64,000 nucleotides of DNA, taken from positions 1-64,000 of the forward strand of contig NZ_RJLM01000001.1 in assembly GCF_004104355.1 (NCBI RefSeq). The letters run 5' to 3'. The first letter of the stretch is position 1. Every line of letters starts with the position of its first letter. This stretch comes from Photobacterium chitinilyticum (lineage in GTDB: Bacteria > Pseudomonadota > Gammaproteobacteria > Enterobacterales > Vibrionaceae). A program made the translations under genes and the position numbers. The notes below the pieces were generated by a model. The model saw only the letters and a list, made by a program, of their open reading frames with translations, did no database searches and was not told where the DNA came from. Below, piece after piece: positions 40,599 to 48,807 of the stretch.

Positions 40599-40670
40599 GC
40601 GTGTTGTACAAGATATTTTTATTAATGAAATATAAGCCATTAATTTTCTAAGAAAAATAATTCTATAAAA

Positions 40671-40698
40671 TTGCCAGATAGCAAGTAGCTCCTATACT
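40671..40698 (+). promoter_or_regulatory. Promoter of small secreted protein 1
   Basis: TTGCCA, 16 bases, TATACT. The CCTATACT block is repeated before the second small gene. Confidence 0.62.
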
Positions 40699-40731
40699 AA
40701 ATGTGACATTAATCATGTGTGAGGGCTGTAT

Positions 40732-40929
40732 ATGAAAAAGACACTGGCGTTCTTTATACCCGTAATATTGTTAGCGAGCGTAACTTCATTTTCTGTCCGT
40801 GCTGATAATTCGGGTGGAGCTGGTGGGTTCGGGCAGACTGTTTGCGAGTTGCCATCAGGAAAGCTTATTTTTGTGCCTTGGCATTATTGTAAAATACAAG
40901 GTGGAAAAGGGGAGAAGACTGACTTCTGA
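40732..40929 (+). CDS. Small secreted two-cysteine protein 1
   Basis: 65 residues. A signal peptide (about 1-24) leaves a mature peptide of about 41 residues that starts DNSGGAGG, has two cysteines (in VCELPSG and HYCKIQ) and ends GGKGEKTDF. GAGGG lies nine bases before ATG 40732. A second copy of this gene follows the second porin at 43066, sharing the Ser-Gly-Gly-Ala start, cysteine spacing, a Val-Pro-x-His-x-Cys core and Gly-Gly-Lys end. I do not recognise the family. The pairing with two porins suggests a periplasmic accessory role. Confidence 0.7.
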   Translation: MKKTLAFFIPVILLASVTSFSVRADNSGGAGGFGQTVCELPSGKLIFVPWHYCKIQGGKGEKTDF

Positions 40930-41352
40930 GTTATTTTTATGGAGAATGGATTCTCCACATAACTCTTACCTTTTCATTGTATATTTAAGCTCTAACTAAA
41001 TATTACCTCTTACTTTCTACTTATTTTAATTAGTCTCGGAACAATAAGCGCTTTGCGTTTAGCTCCCCGCAATATCTGCGTTAGATCACACCTTTCATCT
41101 AAATACTTCTAATTGCTTCAAATCTGACCTTTGTTTTTTGTTTCAGTTGTGACTCATAAATTAGATTCCACATGATTTTTGCGGTGTTTCGCACAGAAAA
41201 TTATGTCGAGTTATTTTCATGCTTTCTGAGTTTTTATCTATAAACTGTTGTTATTTATGGTTTTACATTTTTTTATATCTTCGTTGTTTGATGGTTGTCA
41301 TGGTTATTTTGCTTCTATCTTCACGGCAAAAAAAAAGAAGGTAGGCTTAGCT
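40930..41352. other. AT-rich upstream region of porin 2
   Basis: No gene seen. An eight-base stem (TGGAGAAT/ATTCTCCA, 40940-40957) follows small gene 1 without a T run. The rest presumably holds the promoter of the second porin. Confidence 0.4.
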
Positions 41353-41369
41353 GTGATTAGATTAATCAC
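41353..41369. promoter_or_regulatory. Palindromic operator-like site before porin 2
   Basis: GTGATTA-GAT-TAATCAC, a perfect seven-base inverted repeat with a three-base centre, 80 bases before the porin start. Its spacing rules out a normal CRP site. Confidence 0.55.
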
Positions 41370-41386
41370 TATGAAAATTTGCTTGT

Positions 41387-41412
41387 ACTCCTTCGGCGGC
41401 CAACTGAGGTGT
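41387..41412 (+). promoter_or_regulatory. Leader hairpin with GC-rich loop, porin 2
   Basis: ACTCCT pairs with AGGTGT with one T-T mismatch, enclosing a 14-base loop with CGGCGGCC. TTCGGCGGCCAAC (41392-41404) is identical to the block in the first leader, and lies 44 bases before the start (45 in the first). Confidence 0.62.
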
Positions 41413-41448
41413 GCATTCAAATACAGCTAATATTTTAGGAGTATTTCC

Positions 41449-42870
41449 ATGGAAAACATGTTCAAGCGTTCGCTGCTCAGTGCTGTTGTTGTCGGTATTA
41501 TGGCAGGCACGGCCGTCACCATAACCCCTTCGGCGCATGCGAGTGGTTTTTTTGAAGACTCGTCAATTAACGGTGCGATTAACTTTTGGATGCGTGATCG
41601 TACTCGTGGTGGTTTTGATGCTGAAACGGGTCAAGATACAAGTAAAACTCCCAATCTCGACCACGGCTCGATTTATACCAGCCTAGGCTTTAATTCGGGA
41701 TACGCGAATGATGTCGTTGGTCTGGACTTAAATGTCTATGCGACCTTTGATATGTGGCAAAACGCTTCACCTGATCATGAAATGAATTTCTGGAATGTTG
41801 ACAATCCATTTGATATGAACCCAGCTAACAATGAATGTCAGAATGTCACAACCAACCCGGAAACAGGGGAGCTGGAAGAGAGTAATAGCCAGTGGAATAG
41901 CAGCTGTACCGACAATGGCATCAGCTATCAGACCGTGGCGGCTAAGTTCAAGTTAGGCCAGGACGGTACTGCTAAACTGGGTTATTTTCAGCCATCGGTT
42001 CCTTCGGCTATCGGCGTAAACTGGAGCTATGCAGCAGGCACCTGGCTTGGTGGTGAGGTTGGCTATAAGTTCGATAACTTAGAGCTGGGTGTTGTATACG
42101 GTGCCAAATACAAAGCGCCATGGTTTAAAGATACTTACAGTCTACAAACAACTAACGGTGAAGACGCCGGAGATGCCTACTCTGTCGGTGCACGTTACAC
42201 CTTCAATAATGGTTTGCTGCTTGATGTGGCCTATGCCGGTCTGACTGATGGCGACCGTAAAAATGCTCATGTGAAAGTGAACGATACTCTGGATAACGGT
42301 TGGTACCTTGCTGGTCAATTATATGTTGTCGATGATGATGAGGAGTTTGACAGTACGGCTTATCAGTTAGCGTTTATGTCTGCGAAAACGTACGGGGCTT
42401 ATTCTGTTCGTGCCGAAGCGACCTATACAGCGGCGGAGTCTATTGATTCAACGGCTGTCGGGAACATGTCGTATCGCCTGACTTCTGCGTACGGTGGTTC
42501 AAACGGCACTTATGATATTTGGTGGAACAACCGTTCTGATTTTAACCATGATGGCGAATTTGCCGGATTTGCATCTGTCTCACGCGACTTTAGCGATGTT
42601 GGCGCTCAAGGGTTCAGTGCCGGTGTTTCGGGCGCATTCGGTTTCGCTTCTTCCGATATTAGTGGTGTCGATGACCTGTTTGAATATGCCGGCAGCGTGT
42701 TCGCGAATTATGCGATACAGGGCGGGACACTGCAGGGGGCGAATCTAGGTTTCTATTACACTGAATACATCAACGATACCGACGCTGGCAACTGGGCACC
42801 TTATACCAACTTGTTCCAGGACGAATCTGATATCAAGGTAACCCTAACGATTCCGTTTACCATTAAGTAA
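41449..42870 (+). CDS. Chitoporin-like outer membrane porin, copy 2
   Basis: 473 residues, AGGAG eight bases before the ATG. The signal peptide ends at about residue 31 (PSAHA). The mature part begins GFFEDSSINGAINFWMRDR, like the start of OprD/chitoporin family barrels, and continues as an alternating beta-barrel pattern. YGGSNGTYDIWW...DFNHDGEF aligns with copy 1. Overall the two copies differ much more than recent duplicates would, so they may take different sugars. A hairpin follows the stop, then a small secreted protein gene as after copy 1. Confidence 0.75.
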   Translation: MENMFKRSLLSAVVVGIMAGTAVTITPSAHASGFFEDSSINGAINFWMRDRTRGGFDAETGQDTSKTPNLDHGSIYTSLGFNSGYANDVVGLDLNVYATFDMWQNASPDHEMNFWNVDNPFDMNPANNECQNVTTNPETGELEESNSQWNSSCTDNGISYQTVAAKFKLGQDGTAKLGYFQPSVPSAIGVNWSYAAGTWLGGEVGYKFDNLELGVVYGAKYKAPWFKDTYSLQTTNGEDAGDAYSVGARYTFNNGLLLDVAYAGLTDGDRKNAHVKVNDTLDNGWYLAGQLYVVDDDEEFDSTAYQLAFMSAKTYGAYSVRAEATYTAAESIDSTAVGNMSYRLTSAYGGSNGTYDIWWNNRSDFNHDGEFAGFASVSRDFSDVGAQGFSAGVSGAFGFASSDISGVDDLFEYAGSVFANYAIQGGTLQGANLGFYYTEYINDTDAGNWAPYTNLFQDESDIKVTLTIPFTIK

Positions 42871-42900
42871 GAACGATACGTATATCCGTTGTTAGTTCTC

Positions 42901-42926
42901 GAGCCGGGCCGCTAGCCCGGCTCTCT
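42901..42926 (+). terminator. Probable terminator of porin 2
   Basis: GAGCCGGGC/GCCCGGCTC stem with a five-base loop; the tail TCTTGTAT is only moderately T-rich. Confidence 0.75.
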
Positions 42927-43004
42927 TGTATCACAGGAGAAACACAAAACGTGTCAGATATGAGAGGAACTATTTCTTTGTTTCAAAAAATAATCCTGTC
43001 CTAT

Positions 43005-43030
43005 TTGTCAAATGGCCACTGTCCTATACT
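43005..43030 (+). promoter_or_regulatory. Promoter of small secreted protein 2
   Basis: TATACT at 43025-43030 sits in CCTATACT as in the first copy. The best -35, TTGTCA (43005-43010), is only 14 bases away, so the -35 is uncertain. Confidence 0.45.
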
Positions 43031-43065
43031 CAGTGTGGATCTGAACCACATTGATGAGAGGGTGT

Positions 43066-43260
43066 ATGAAAACGCTATTTGCAGCAAGTCTTGTTCTTAT
43101 GATGTCGCTTTCCTCAAACTTGGCTATTGCAAGCAATGGCTCCGGTGGTGCGCCAGCGATGCCAATCTATCGGTGTGTTATTGATACTGATAGTAGTGCT
43201 AAAGAAGAGTGGGTACCGCATCATATTTGCCTGCAGAAAGGTGGTAAGACATATTTCTAG
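43066..43260 (+). CDS. Small secreted two-cysteine protein 2
   Basis: 64 residues from ATG 43066 with AGAGGG upstream. A signal peptide (about 1-22) precedes a mature peptide of about 42 residues starting SNGSGGA, with two cysteines (in YRCVID and HHICLQK) and ending GGKTYF. It is a paralogue of the 65-residue protein at 40732. The pattern Val-Pro-x-His-x-Cys then Gly-Gly-Lys is shared. It has its own promoter and terminator between porin 2 and gltX. Function unknown. Confidence 0.7.
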   Translation: MKTLFAASLVLMMSLSSNLAIASNGSGGAPAMPIYRCVIDTDSSAKEEWVPHHICLQKGGKTYF

Positions 43261-43267
43261 TAACTTG

Positions 43268-43307
43268 AGTCGCTTGGAAGTATTTCGCTTTTCAAGCGAC
43301 TGCTTTT
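43268..43307 (+). terminator. Terminator of small secreted protein 2
   Basis: AGTCGCTTG/CAAGCGACT stem with an inner stem in the loop, then GCTTTT. Confidence 0.72.
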
Positions 43308-43457
43308 GACTTAGTCAGTCATTATTTACCGGTCTGAAAACATCTTCCGTTTTGTTATATTTGTACAATTGATTCACAGTGCTAAAATAGCAGCCAATTT
43401 GTTGTCAGGCAGCTATTTGTGCTGTCGGACTCTACTATTTCATTTAGGTACTTTCAG

Positions 43458-44882
43458 ATGACGGTTAAAACTCGCTTTGCACCGAGCCCAACAGGCTTTT
43501 TGCACGTAGGTGGTGCTCGTACGGCTCTATATTCTTGGTTATTCGCGAAACATATGGGTGGCGAATTTGTTCTTCGTATTGAAGATACAGACCTTGAACG
43601 CTCTACACAGGAAGCGATCGATGCCATCCTTGAAGGTATGGAGTGGCTGGGTTTGGACTGGGATGAAGGTCCTCATTATCAAACCAAGCGTTTTGATCGT
43701 TATAACCAGCTAATTGATCAGCTGATTGCCGAAGACAAGGCTTACAAGTGCTACTGTCCGAAAGAGCTGCTTGATGAGCTACGTGAAGAGCAGATGGCTG
43801 CAGGCCTGAAGCCTCGCTACGATGCTAACCATCCTAAAATTGTCGCGGCGAACGGTGTGGCGACTGAAGAGTCACCATTTGTTATTCGCTTCCGTAATCC
43901 GAAAGAGGGCACGGTTGTATTTGACGATCATGTTCGCGGACGTATCGAAATCGCCAACAGCGAGCTTGATGATCTGATCATCCGCCGTACTGATGGCAGC
44001 CCGACGTACAACTTCTGTGTGGTAGTTGATGACTGGGATATGGGGATCACACAGGTAGTTCGTGGTGAAGACCATATCAACAATACTCCTCGTCAGATCA
44101 ATATCTATACTGCTCTAGGCGCACCTGTGCCTGAGTTTGCGCACTGCGCAATGATCCTTGGTGATGACGGGGCTAAATTGTCCAAGCGTCACGGGGCAGT
44201 AAGTGTTATGCAGTACCGTGACGAAGGCTACTTGCCACAGGCTCTGCTCAATTACCTAATACGCCTGGGCTGGTCTCATGGTGATCAGGAAATCTTCTCA
44301 CTCGAGGAAATGATCAAGCTGTTCACTCTTGATTCGATCAGTAAGTCTGCGTCTGCATTTAATACAGATAAGCTATTGTGGCTAAATAACCACTATATCA
44401 AGACCGCTGAACCTGAGTATGTGGCTAAATATCTACAGTGGCATCTTGATCAGAAAGAAATTGATACCGCCAACGGCCCGGCGATTACTGATGTGATTGC
44501 TTTAGTGGGTGAACGTTGTAATACGTTGATTGAACTTGCAGAGCAGTCTCGCTATTTCTATCAGGATTTCAGCGAGTTTGAAGCTGGCGCAGCGAAGAAG
44601 CATCTACGCCCAGTGGCAAAAGACGCACTTGCTCTAGCGCTTTCAAAAGTCGAAGCATTAGCGGAATGGACGACAGAGAATCTTCACAGCGTGATCAAAG
44701 AAACGTGTGAGGAGCTTGAGCTAGGTATGGGTAAAGTAGGTATGCCTTTACGTGTTGCTGTTACCGGCCAGGGCCAATCTCCGTCGGTAGATGCGGTAAT
44801 GCAGCTGATCGGCAAAGAACGTGTTGTGACGCGGATTAATATGGCATTGGCTTTTATTGCTGAGCGTGAAGCAAACGCATAA
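43458..44882 (+). CDS. gltX: Glutamyl-tRNA synthetase
   Basis: 474 residues from ATG 43458 ([13 protein letters not shown]); an earlier in-frame start at 43419 adds residues not found in the family. It charges tRNA-Glu with glutamate. The HIGH-type motif is HVGG (residues 16-19) and the KMSKS-type loop is KLSKRHG. The length is normal for bacterial GluRS. AGGTA lies about ten bases upstream. Confidence 0.96.
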   Translation: MTVKTRFAPSPTGFLHVGGARTALYSWLFAKHMGGEFVLRIEDTDLERSTQEAIDAILEGMEWLGLDWDEGPHYQTKRFDRYNQLIDQLIAEDKAYKCYCPKELLDELREEQMAAGLKPRYDANHPKIVAANGVATEESPFVIRFRNPKEGTVVFDDHVRGRIEIANSELDDLIIRRTDGSPTYNFCVVVDDWDMGITQVVRGEDHINNTPRQINIYTALGAPVPEFAHCAMILGDDGAKLSKRHGAVSVMQYRDEGYLPQALLNYLIRLGWSHGDQEIFSLEEMIKLFTLDSISKSASAFNTDKLLWLNNHYIKTAEPEYVAKYLQWHLDQKEIDTANGPAITDVIALVGERCNTLIELAEQSRYFYQDFSEFEAGAAKKHLRPVAKDALALALSKVEALAEWTTENLHSVIKETCEELELGMGKVGMPLRVAVTGQGQSPSVDAVMQLIGKERVVTRINMALAFIAEREANA

Positions 44883-44973
44883 GGTCATGATTGTTGCTCT
44901 TAGTTATCGAATTTGAAAAATGTGATGTGGTTATCACTAATGGCTCTAGTGCTTGCATATTAGGTTTAGCCTA

Positions 44974-45002
44974 TTGACATGAATTCGTTAAGTTTTTATT
45001 AT
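44974..45002 (+). promoter_or_regulatory. Promoter of tRNA-Ala
   Basis: Consensus TTGACA, a 17-base spacer and TATTAT, then a GC-rich discriminator, 13 bases before the tRNA. Confidence 0.88.
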
Positions 45003-45015
45003 GGCGCAACAATTT

Positions 45016-45091
45016 GGGGCTATAGCTCAGCTGGGAGAGCGCTTCGCTGGCAGCGAAGAGGTCTGCGGTTCGATCCCGCATAGCTCCACCA
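45016..45091 (+). tRNA. tRNA-Ala (anticodon GGC)
   Basis: 76 bases with GGGGCTA acceptor end, D-loop AGCTGGGAGAGC, anticodon loop CTGGCAG, T-loop GTTCGATCC and encoded CCA. Confidence 0.96.
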
Positions 45092-45137
45092 AATTTATCT
45101 GAATTTTCTTCTTGTTGAGAAAGTTCGGCAGACACGA

Positions 45138-45163
45138 AACCTCGCATTTATGCGGGGTTTTTT
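45138..45163 (+). terminator. Terminator of tRNA-Ala
   Basis: AACCTCGCAT/ATGCGGGGTT stem (one G-T pair), then a T run. Confidence 0.85.
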
Positions 45164-45329
45164 GTTATCTGGCGTTTGAAAATATCCACATTGGCATAAT
45201 AGGAGTTGTGCTACGGTATATGCCGAGTTTCTCATAGAGTTGCTGTGAAGAGATTTGTTTCGGTAAGTTGAGAACAGTGCCCGTAGGATAAAAATTACGG
45301 ATGGTACGGTTTGATCTTAAGAGAGAAAA

Positions 45330-45406
45330 TGGCGCTCCCTGCAGGATTCGAACCTGCGGCCTTCCCCTTAGGAGGGGGACGCTCTATCCAGCTGAGCTAA
45401 GGGAGC
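45330..45406 (-). tRNA. tRNA-Arg (anticodon CCU)
   Basis: On the minus strand, 77 bases starting GCTCCCTTAGCTCAGC, anticodon loop CTCCTAA, T-loop GTTCGAATC, acceptor AGGGAGC plus G and encoded CCA. A TATAAT element lies 24-30 bases upstream. Confidence 0.95.
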
Positions 45407-45468
45407 ATTCAAGACTGGGCTTGAAATACCATTATACCTAAAATATTACTGATTTTAAGTAATTAGTG

Positions 45469-46605
45469 TTAACGCGGAAGCTGCTTGGTCAGTAAATCAC
45501 CAGGTTGGATACTACTAGCCAGATCAGCTTGCTCGACGGAAAGCTCTGTCGATTTCTCGTAAACGCGATCTACCGTTAGGGTAATGTCCGTCTGGACCAT
45601 ACGATTGCGTGGAATTCCCTGCTGATCGATAAAGCCTGCGCTATGCCAAAGTTTCAGCTGATCACCTCGCTTCACCCCGTGAATACGACCGATATTGATT
45701 TGAACCTTGTTGCCATAAACGTTCACGATCTCCGGTAAGCTAGTCCTGCATGACAATGAGCTCTCAAGATCTAACATCATGTTGCGACTAACGCGTTGTA
45801 TTGCCTGTCCGTAGCTGGACTGCCAGAAACGGGCACTTTTAGTGTCAACCTGGCTGACTCGCGAGAAGGGCCACTCGGCGATTTCTCGATAATTGTTCTG
45901 CATCAGCACTTCACCCGTTTTGCCATCCATAATCTCGATCGTGACGGCAAATTGACGGTTTACCTGGTCACTCTTCAGTAACTTTTGGTCCAGGGTTGAA
46001 GTTAGGTCGGTAATTTGACCGTTAATAATATACTGTGCGTCATTATCTTCAGCCAGCATCATCATGGCGGATGGCTGCCCTGCATTGACAGGAACTCGCG
46101 TGGTACCCGAAACAACAAAGCTCTGTGATTTTCGCTCAATTTGGCGTTTTAGCATTGTAGAGAAATCATCACCGAGCTGATAAATTCCACCCATCGCGGC
46201 GTGTTGCGGTGAGATAATCTTAAAGCCAGCCAGCAGCACCCCTTTCTTGTATTGGATCTTGTGGCAACTATTTGCCGACGGGTAAACATCGATTCGTGCT
46301 GTTAGGTAAAACTTGCCGCTTTTCTTGCGCGTTTGGATTACCATGACATGACGTACTTCATTACCGCTAAACTGATACTCTGCACGCTCCGAAGACAGGT
46401 AAGGTCTAAGATTAGGGAAGCTGCCAAGATCGGCACCTGCATATCCCATAGCCTGATAAACGGCATCCTCCAGCGCATTAGTTCTGGCTGTATTTTCACT
46501 TTCAAGTAGCACGGCAGAACCTGTGACTTCTAGCCAGGCGGCGTTGAGCTGGAATGTGACAAGAAGGCATAGGCTGCTTAGGGTGTTAAATAGTTTTCTA
46601 TTCAT
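45469..46605 (-). CDS. flgT: Flagellar assembly protein FlgT (H-ring)
   Basis: 378 residues from ATG 46605; a TTG three codons earlier is an alternative. A signal peptide ends near LNA (about 22), then AWLEVTGSAVLL opens the mature protein. FlgT forms the H-ring around the basal body in vibrios and helps place the MotX/MotY stator ring. Two cysteines (in NSCHKIQ and LSCRTS) lie in the mature part. It is divergent from flgOP, the usual setting. Confidence 0.88.
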   Translation of the reverse strand: MNRKLFNTLSSLCLLVTFQLNAAWLEVTGSAVLLESENTARTNALEDAVYQAMGYAGADLGSFPNLRPYLSSERAEYQFSGNEVRHVMVIQTRKKSGKFYLTARIDVYPSANSCHKIQYKKGVLLAGFKIISPQHAAMGGIYQLGDDFSTMLKRQIERKSQSFVVSGTTRVPVNAGQPSAMMMLAEDNDAQYIINGQITDLTSTLDQKLLKSDQVNRQFAVTIEIMDGKTGEVLMQNNYREIAEWPFSRVSQVDTKSARFWQSSYGQAIQRVSRNMMLDLESSLSCRTSLPEIVNVYGNKVQINIGRIHGVKRGDQLKLWHSAGFIDQQGIPRNRMVQTDITLTVDRVYEKSTELSVEQADLASSIQPGDLLTKQLPR

Positions 46606-46648
46606 TAGTTTCAACTTAGGTATGAAAATTGCTTACTCAGTGACTAGC

Positions 46649-46672
46649 TAAAGAAAAATTGCCGTTTCTTTA
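46649..46672. repeat. Inverted repeat between flgT and flgO
   Basis: TAAAGAAA/TTTCTTTA arms with an eight-base centre, in the divergent promoter region. Confidence 0.5.
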
Positions 46673-46806
46673 ATTAGGTACGGAACATTCATGCAAAGAG
46701 TGTTCCTGATAGCACTTTTTGAAATGGCTAGGTATAAATGAGTAAAGTTTTTCTTTATATAAACGATAACAGGCTACAACTCTCTTTTCATCCGGAGCTG
46801 GCAAGA

Positions 46807-47442
46807 ATGAAAAAATGGATAGTCCTGATACTGGCAGCGATGACTGTATCTTGCTCATACTCTCCGATATATAACGGTAAAGAGCCCTATATGGGAAGTT
46901 CTTTTCTGTTAACGGAAACGCCACGTCATACGATGGATTTCTTTATTGAAGGGCTAACCGAGCAGTTGGTGACATCGAATCAGTACCTGAGTGCAAAAAC
47001 CCCCCTTGCTGTGACATCATTTGTGGATTTGCAAGAAATGAATGAAACCAACTGGCTGGGTAATACCGTGACGGAAGGTTTTATGTATCAAATGCAGCAG
47101 CGCGGCTATACCGTAGTGGACTACAAAGCCACAGGGGCAATTAAAGTGACTGCTGACGGTGACTTTGCCATTAGCCGAAACTGGCGTGAGCTAGCTGGTG
47201 AACAGCCTGTTGATTATGTGCTGACAGGAACGATGCTGCGCCAGGGCGCAGGTGTACTGGTCAACGCCCGGATCATCGGCATGCGATCTCGTGTTGTGAT
47301 TGCTTCTGCGCAAGGTTTTTTACCGGCAGATAGAATTGGACGTGACTTGGATACATTGAATAAAATGCGGGTCCAAAATGGTGTTATTATTCGCAACGAA
47401 GTGACTACTTTTGATCGTAATACCGTTGTCTTAAAACCTTAG
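46807..47442 (+). CDS. flgO: Flagellar outer membrane lipoprotein FlgO
   Basis: 211 residues from ATG 46807 (MKKWIVLILAAMTVSC); the frame opens 23 codons earlier, but only this start gives a lipoprotein leader with lipobox TVSC. The mature domain, with TPLAVTSFVDLQEMNETNWLG, is the FlgO fold. FlgO and FlgP are outer membrane proteins needed for a stable polar flagellum in V. cholerae. flgP follows eight bases later. Confidence 0.88.
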   Translation: MKKWIVLILAAMTVSCSYSPIYNGKEPYMGSSFLLTETPRHTMDFFIEGLTEQLVTSNQYLSAKTPLAVTSFVDLQEMNETNWLGNTVTEGFMYQMQQRGYTVVDYKATGAIKVTADGDFAISRNWRELAGEQPVDYVLTGTMLRQGAGVLVNARIIGMRSRVVIASAQGFLPADRIGRDLDTLNKMRVQNGVIIRNEVTTFDRNTVVLKP

Positions 47443-47450
47443 GAGTTGTT

Positions 47451-47876
47451 ATGCGTTACTGGTTTCTGCTAGTTTTTTTCGCGTTGGCGGGCTGTCAGCC
47501 TTTAACAGAGATCCGTAATGATGATCTGATCACCTCGGTAGGCTATGCATCCATCAGCGAGCAGCGAGGCCGCACAATTGAAGAGAAACGTGTCCGTGCG
47601 ATGCGTGCATCTAAAATTGATGCATATCGTGAGCTGACGGAGCAGGTTTACGGAATGCGGATTAGTGCTCGTGCCGGCTTGGAAGATCAGCAGCTTGGTG
47701 TTGAAAACACCGACGGTGCGGTAGATGGAATTATTCGTGGCGCAGAGGTACTTCGAAGCTACCCGGTTGGTGACAGTTTCGTTACTGAGATGCAGTTGGA
47801 TCTTCGTAAGATGGATCGAATGAAGCAGCACGGTGAAGTTTACCATGTGCCGACTAACCAAGAGACTATGTTTTAG
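47451..47876 (+). CDS. flgP: Flagellar outer membrane lipoprotein FlgP
   Basis: 141 residues. The lipobox LAGC (near residue 15) follows a short leader. The mature part has the LPP20-type pattern VRAMRASKIDAYRELTEQVYG. FlgP forms a ring at the outer membrane around the flagellum. It is paired with flgO and has GGAG before the ATG. Confidence 0.9.
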   Translation: MRYWFLLVFFALAGCQPLTEIRNDDLITSVGYASISEQRGRTIEEKRVRAMRASKIDAYRELTEQVYGMRISARAGLEDQQLGVENTDGAVDGIIRGAEVLRSYPVGDSFVTEMQLDLRKMDRMKQHGEVYHVPTNQETMF

Positions 47877-47940
47877 TGGCGAAGTGTTTTATCGCTAAGT
47901 TTTAAGGTTAAGAGAGCAGAATTTAAGATACTGGTTTGCG

Positions 47941-48369
47941 CTACGCTTTGATATTAGTACCCAGCGAACGGATGTTTTGTGCAACTCCCTCACTGTTGTA
48001 GGTCATCTGTTGTTTGCCACGGCTCTGTTGGAATAAGTTATTTAGCTTATGGAAGCTGAGCTGGGCACGCTGGAGTGCCTCCCCATTAACTTCATTGATT
48101 TCTTTACAGCGATTGACCGTTGCCTTAATTGACTCAACTTTCTGTGCCAATTCAGGATTATCAGTGAGCTGTTGTCGTTGGGTATGACTTGCAATCAGGT
48201 GATCCTGCTGCTGCACCTGATTGATCAGGGCGAGCTTATCGGTTGCAAGTCTGGCAATATCAGTTGCCTTGCGTTCGACGATGGCGGCTTTTTCTTGTTC
48301 TAGAAGACGGGAGAGAGAAACAAGTGTTGCTAATTGCAGCTCTAGTAACTGTTCAATAGTTTGGGCCAT
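47941..48369 (-). CDS. flgN: Flagellar chaperone FlgN
   Basis: 142 residues, almost wholly helical with heptad-like Leu spacing, as FlgN. It holds FlgK and FlgL in the cytoplasm before export and links hook completion to filament growth. It lies downstream of flgM on the same strand, the normal pair. Confidence 0.87.
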   Translation of the reverse strand: MAQTIEQLLELQLATLVSLSRLLEQEKAAIVERKATDIARLATDKLALINQVQQQDHLIASHTQRQQLTDNPELAQKVESIKATVNRCKEINEVNGEALQRAQLSFHKLNNLFQQSRGKQQMTYNSEGVAQNIRSLGTNIKA

Positions 48370-48410
48370 TTACTTCTCTCGTTATACATAGCAACGCGTT
48401 AATCTGAATA

Positions 48411-48734
48411 TCAGATACCACGGAGTTCATCTTCAAATTTCATCATGTTAGATGCCAGCTTGTCGGCATCGACAACGTAAGAGCCATTTGAAATGGCGTC
48501 TTTGATCGCCGCTACCTTGGCGCTGTCAAAGCTTGGCTCGGCTGCAAGCTGCTGGTGGATCTGTCCGACCGCCTTGCCTTGCGAACTTAGCGAAACTGCA
48601 TCTTTCTGGCCGCTTCCAACAGACGTAGGCTGTTGATTTTTTGCAGCCCCTGATGTTGAGCCCGATACGCTGCCATGATTGCTGCGTGTCGTGGTCATCG
48701 GATGACCTGAGCGTAGCTGATCAATACTTGCCAT
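48411..48734 (-). CDS. flgM: Anti-sigma-28 factor FlgM
   Basis: 107 residues, polar and probably unfolded at the N-terminus. The C-terminal half, VAAIKDAISNGSYVVDADKLA, is the FliA-binding region of FlgM. It holds sigma-28 inactive until it is exported through the finished hook. A sigma-28 type promoter lies just upstream. Confidence 0.92.
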   Translation of the reverse strand: MASIDQLRSGHPMTTTRSNHGSVSGSTSGAAKNQQPTSVGSGQKDAVSLSSQGKAVGQIHQQLAAEPSFDSAKVAAIKDAISNGSYVVDADKLASNMMKFEDELRGI

Positions 48735-48772
48735 AAATAAAGCCTTTGAACAATTTACTAGAGACAGCCATT

Positions 48773-48799
48773 ACTTCGGCAGGGTCTGTAATAACTTTA
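48773..48799 (-). promoter_or_regulatory. Sigma-28 (FliA) promoter of flgM
   Basis: On the minus strand TAAA, exactly 15 bases, then GCCGAAGT, close to the FliA consensus TAAA-N15-GCCGATAA. It lies about 40 bases before flgM. Confidence 0.72.
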
Positions 48800-48807
48800 G
48801 CATTAAA

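Noticed and set aside
41248-41430. 60-codon frame in the porin 2 leader
   Set aside because: It runs through the regulatory leader and lacks a ribosome site; the conserved GC-rich block lies in a different frame in the porin 1 leader, so conservation is at the RNA level.
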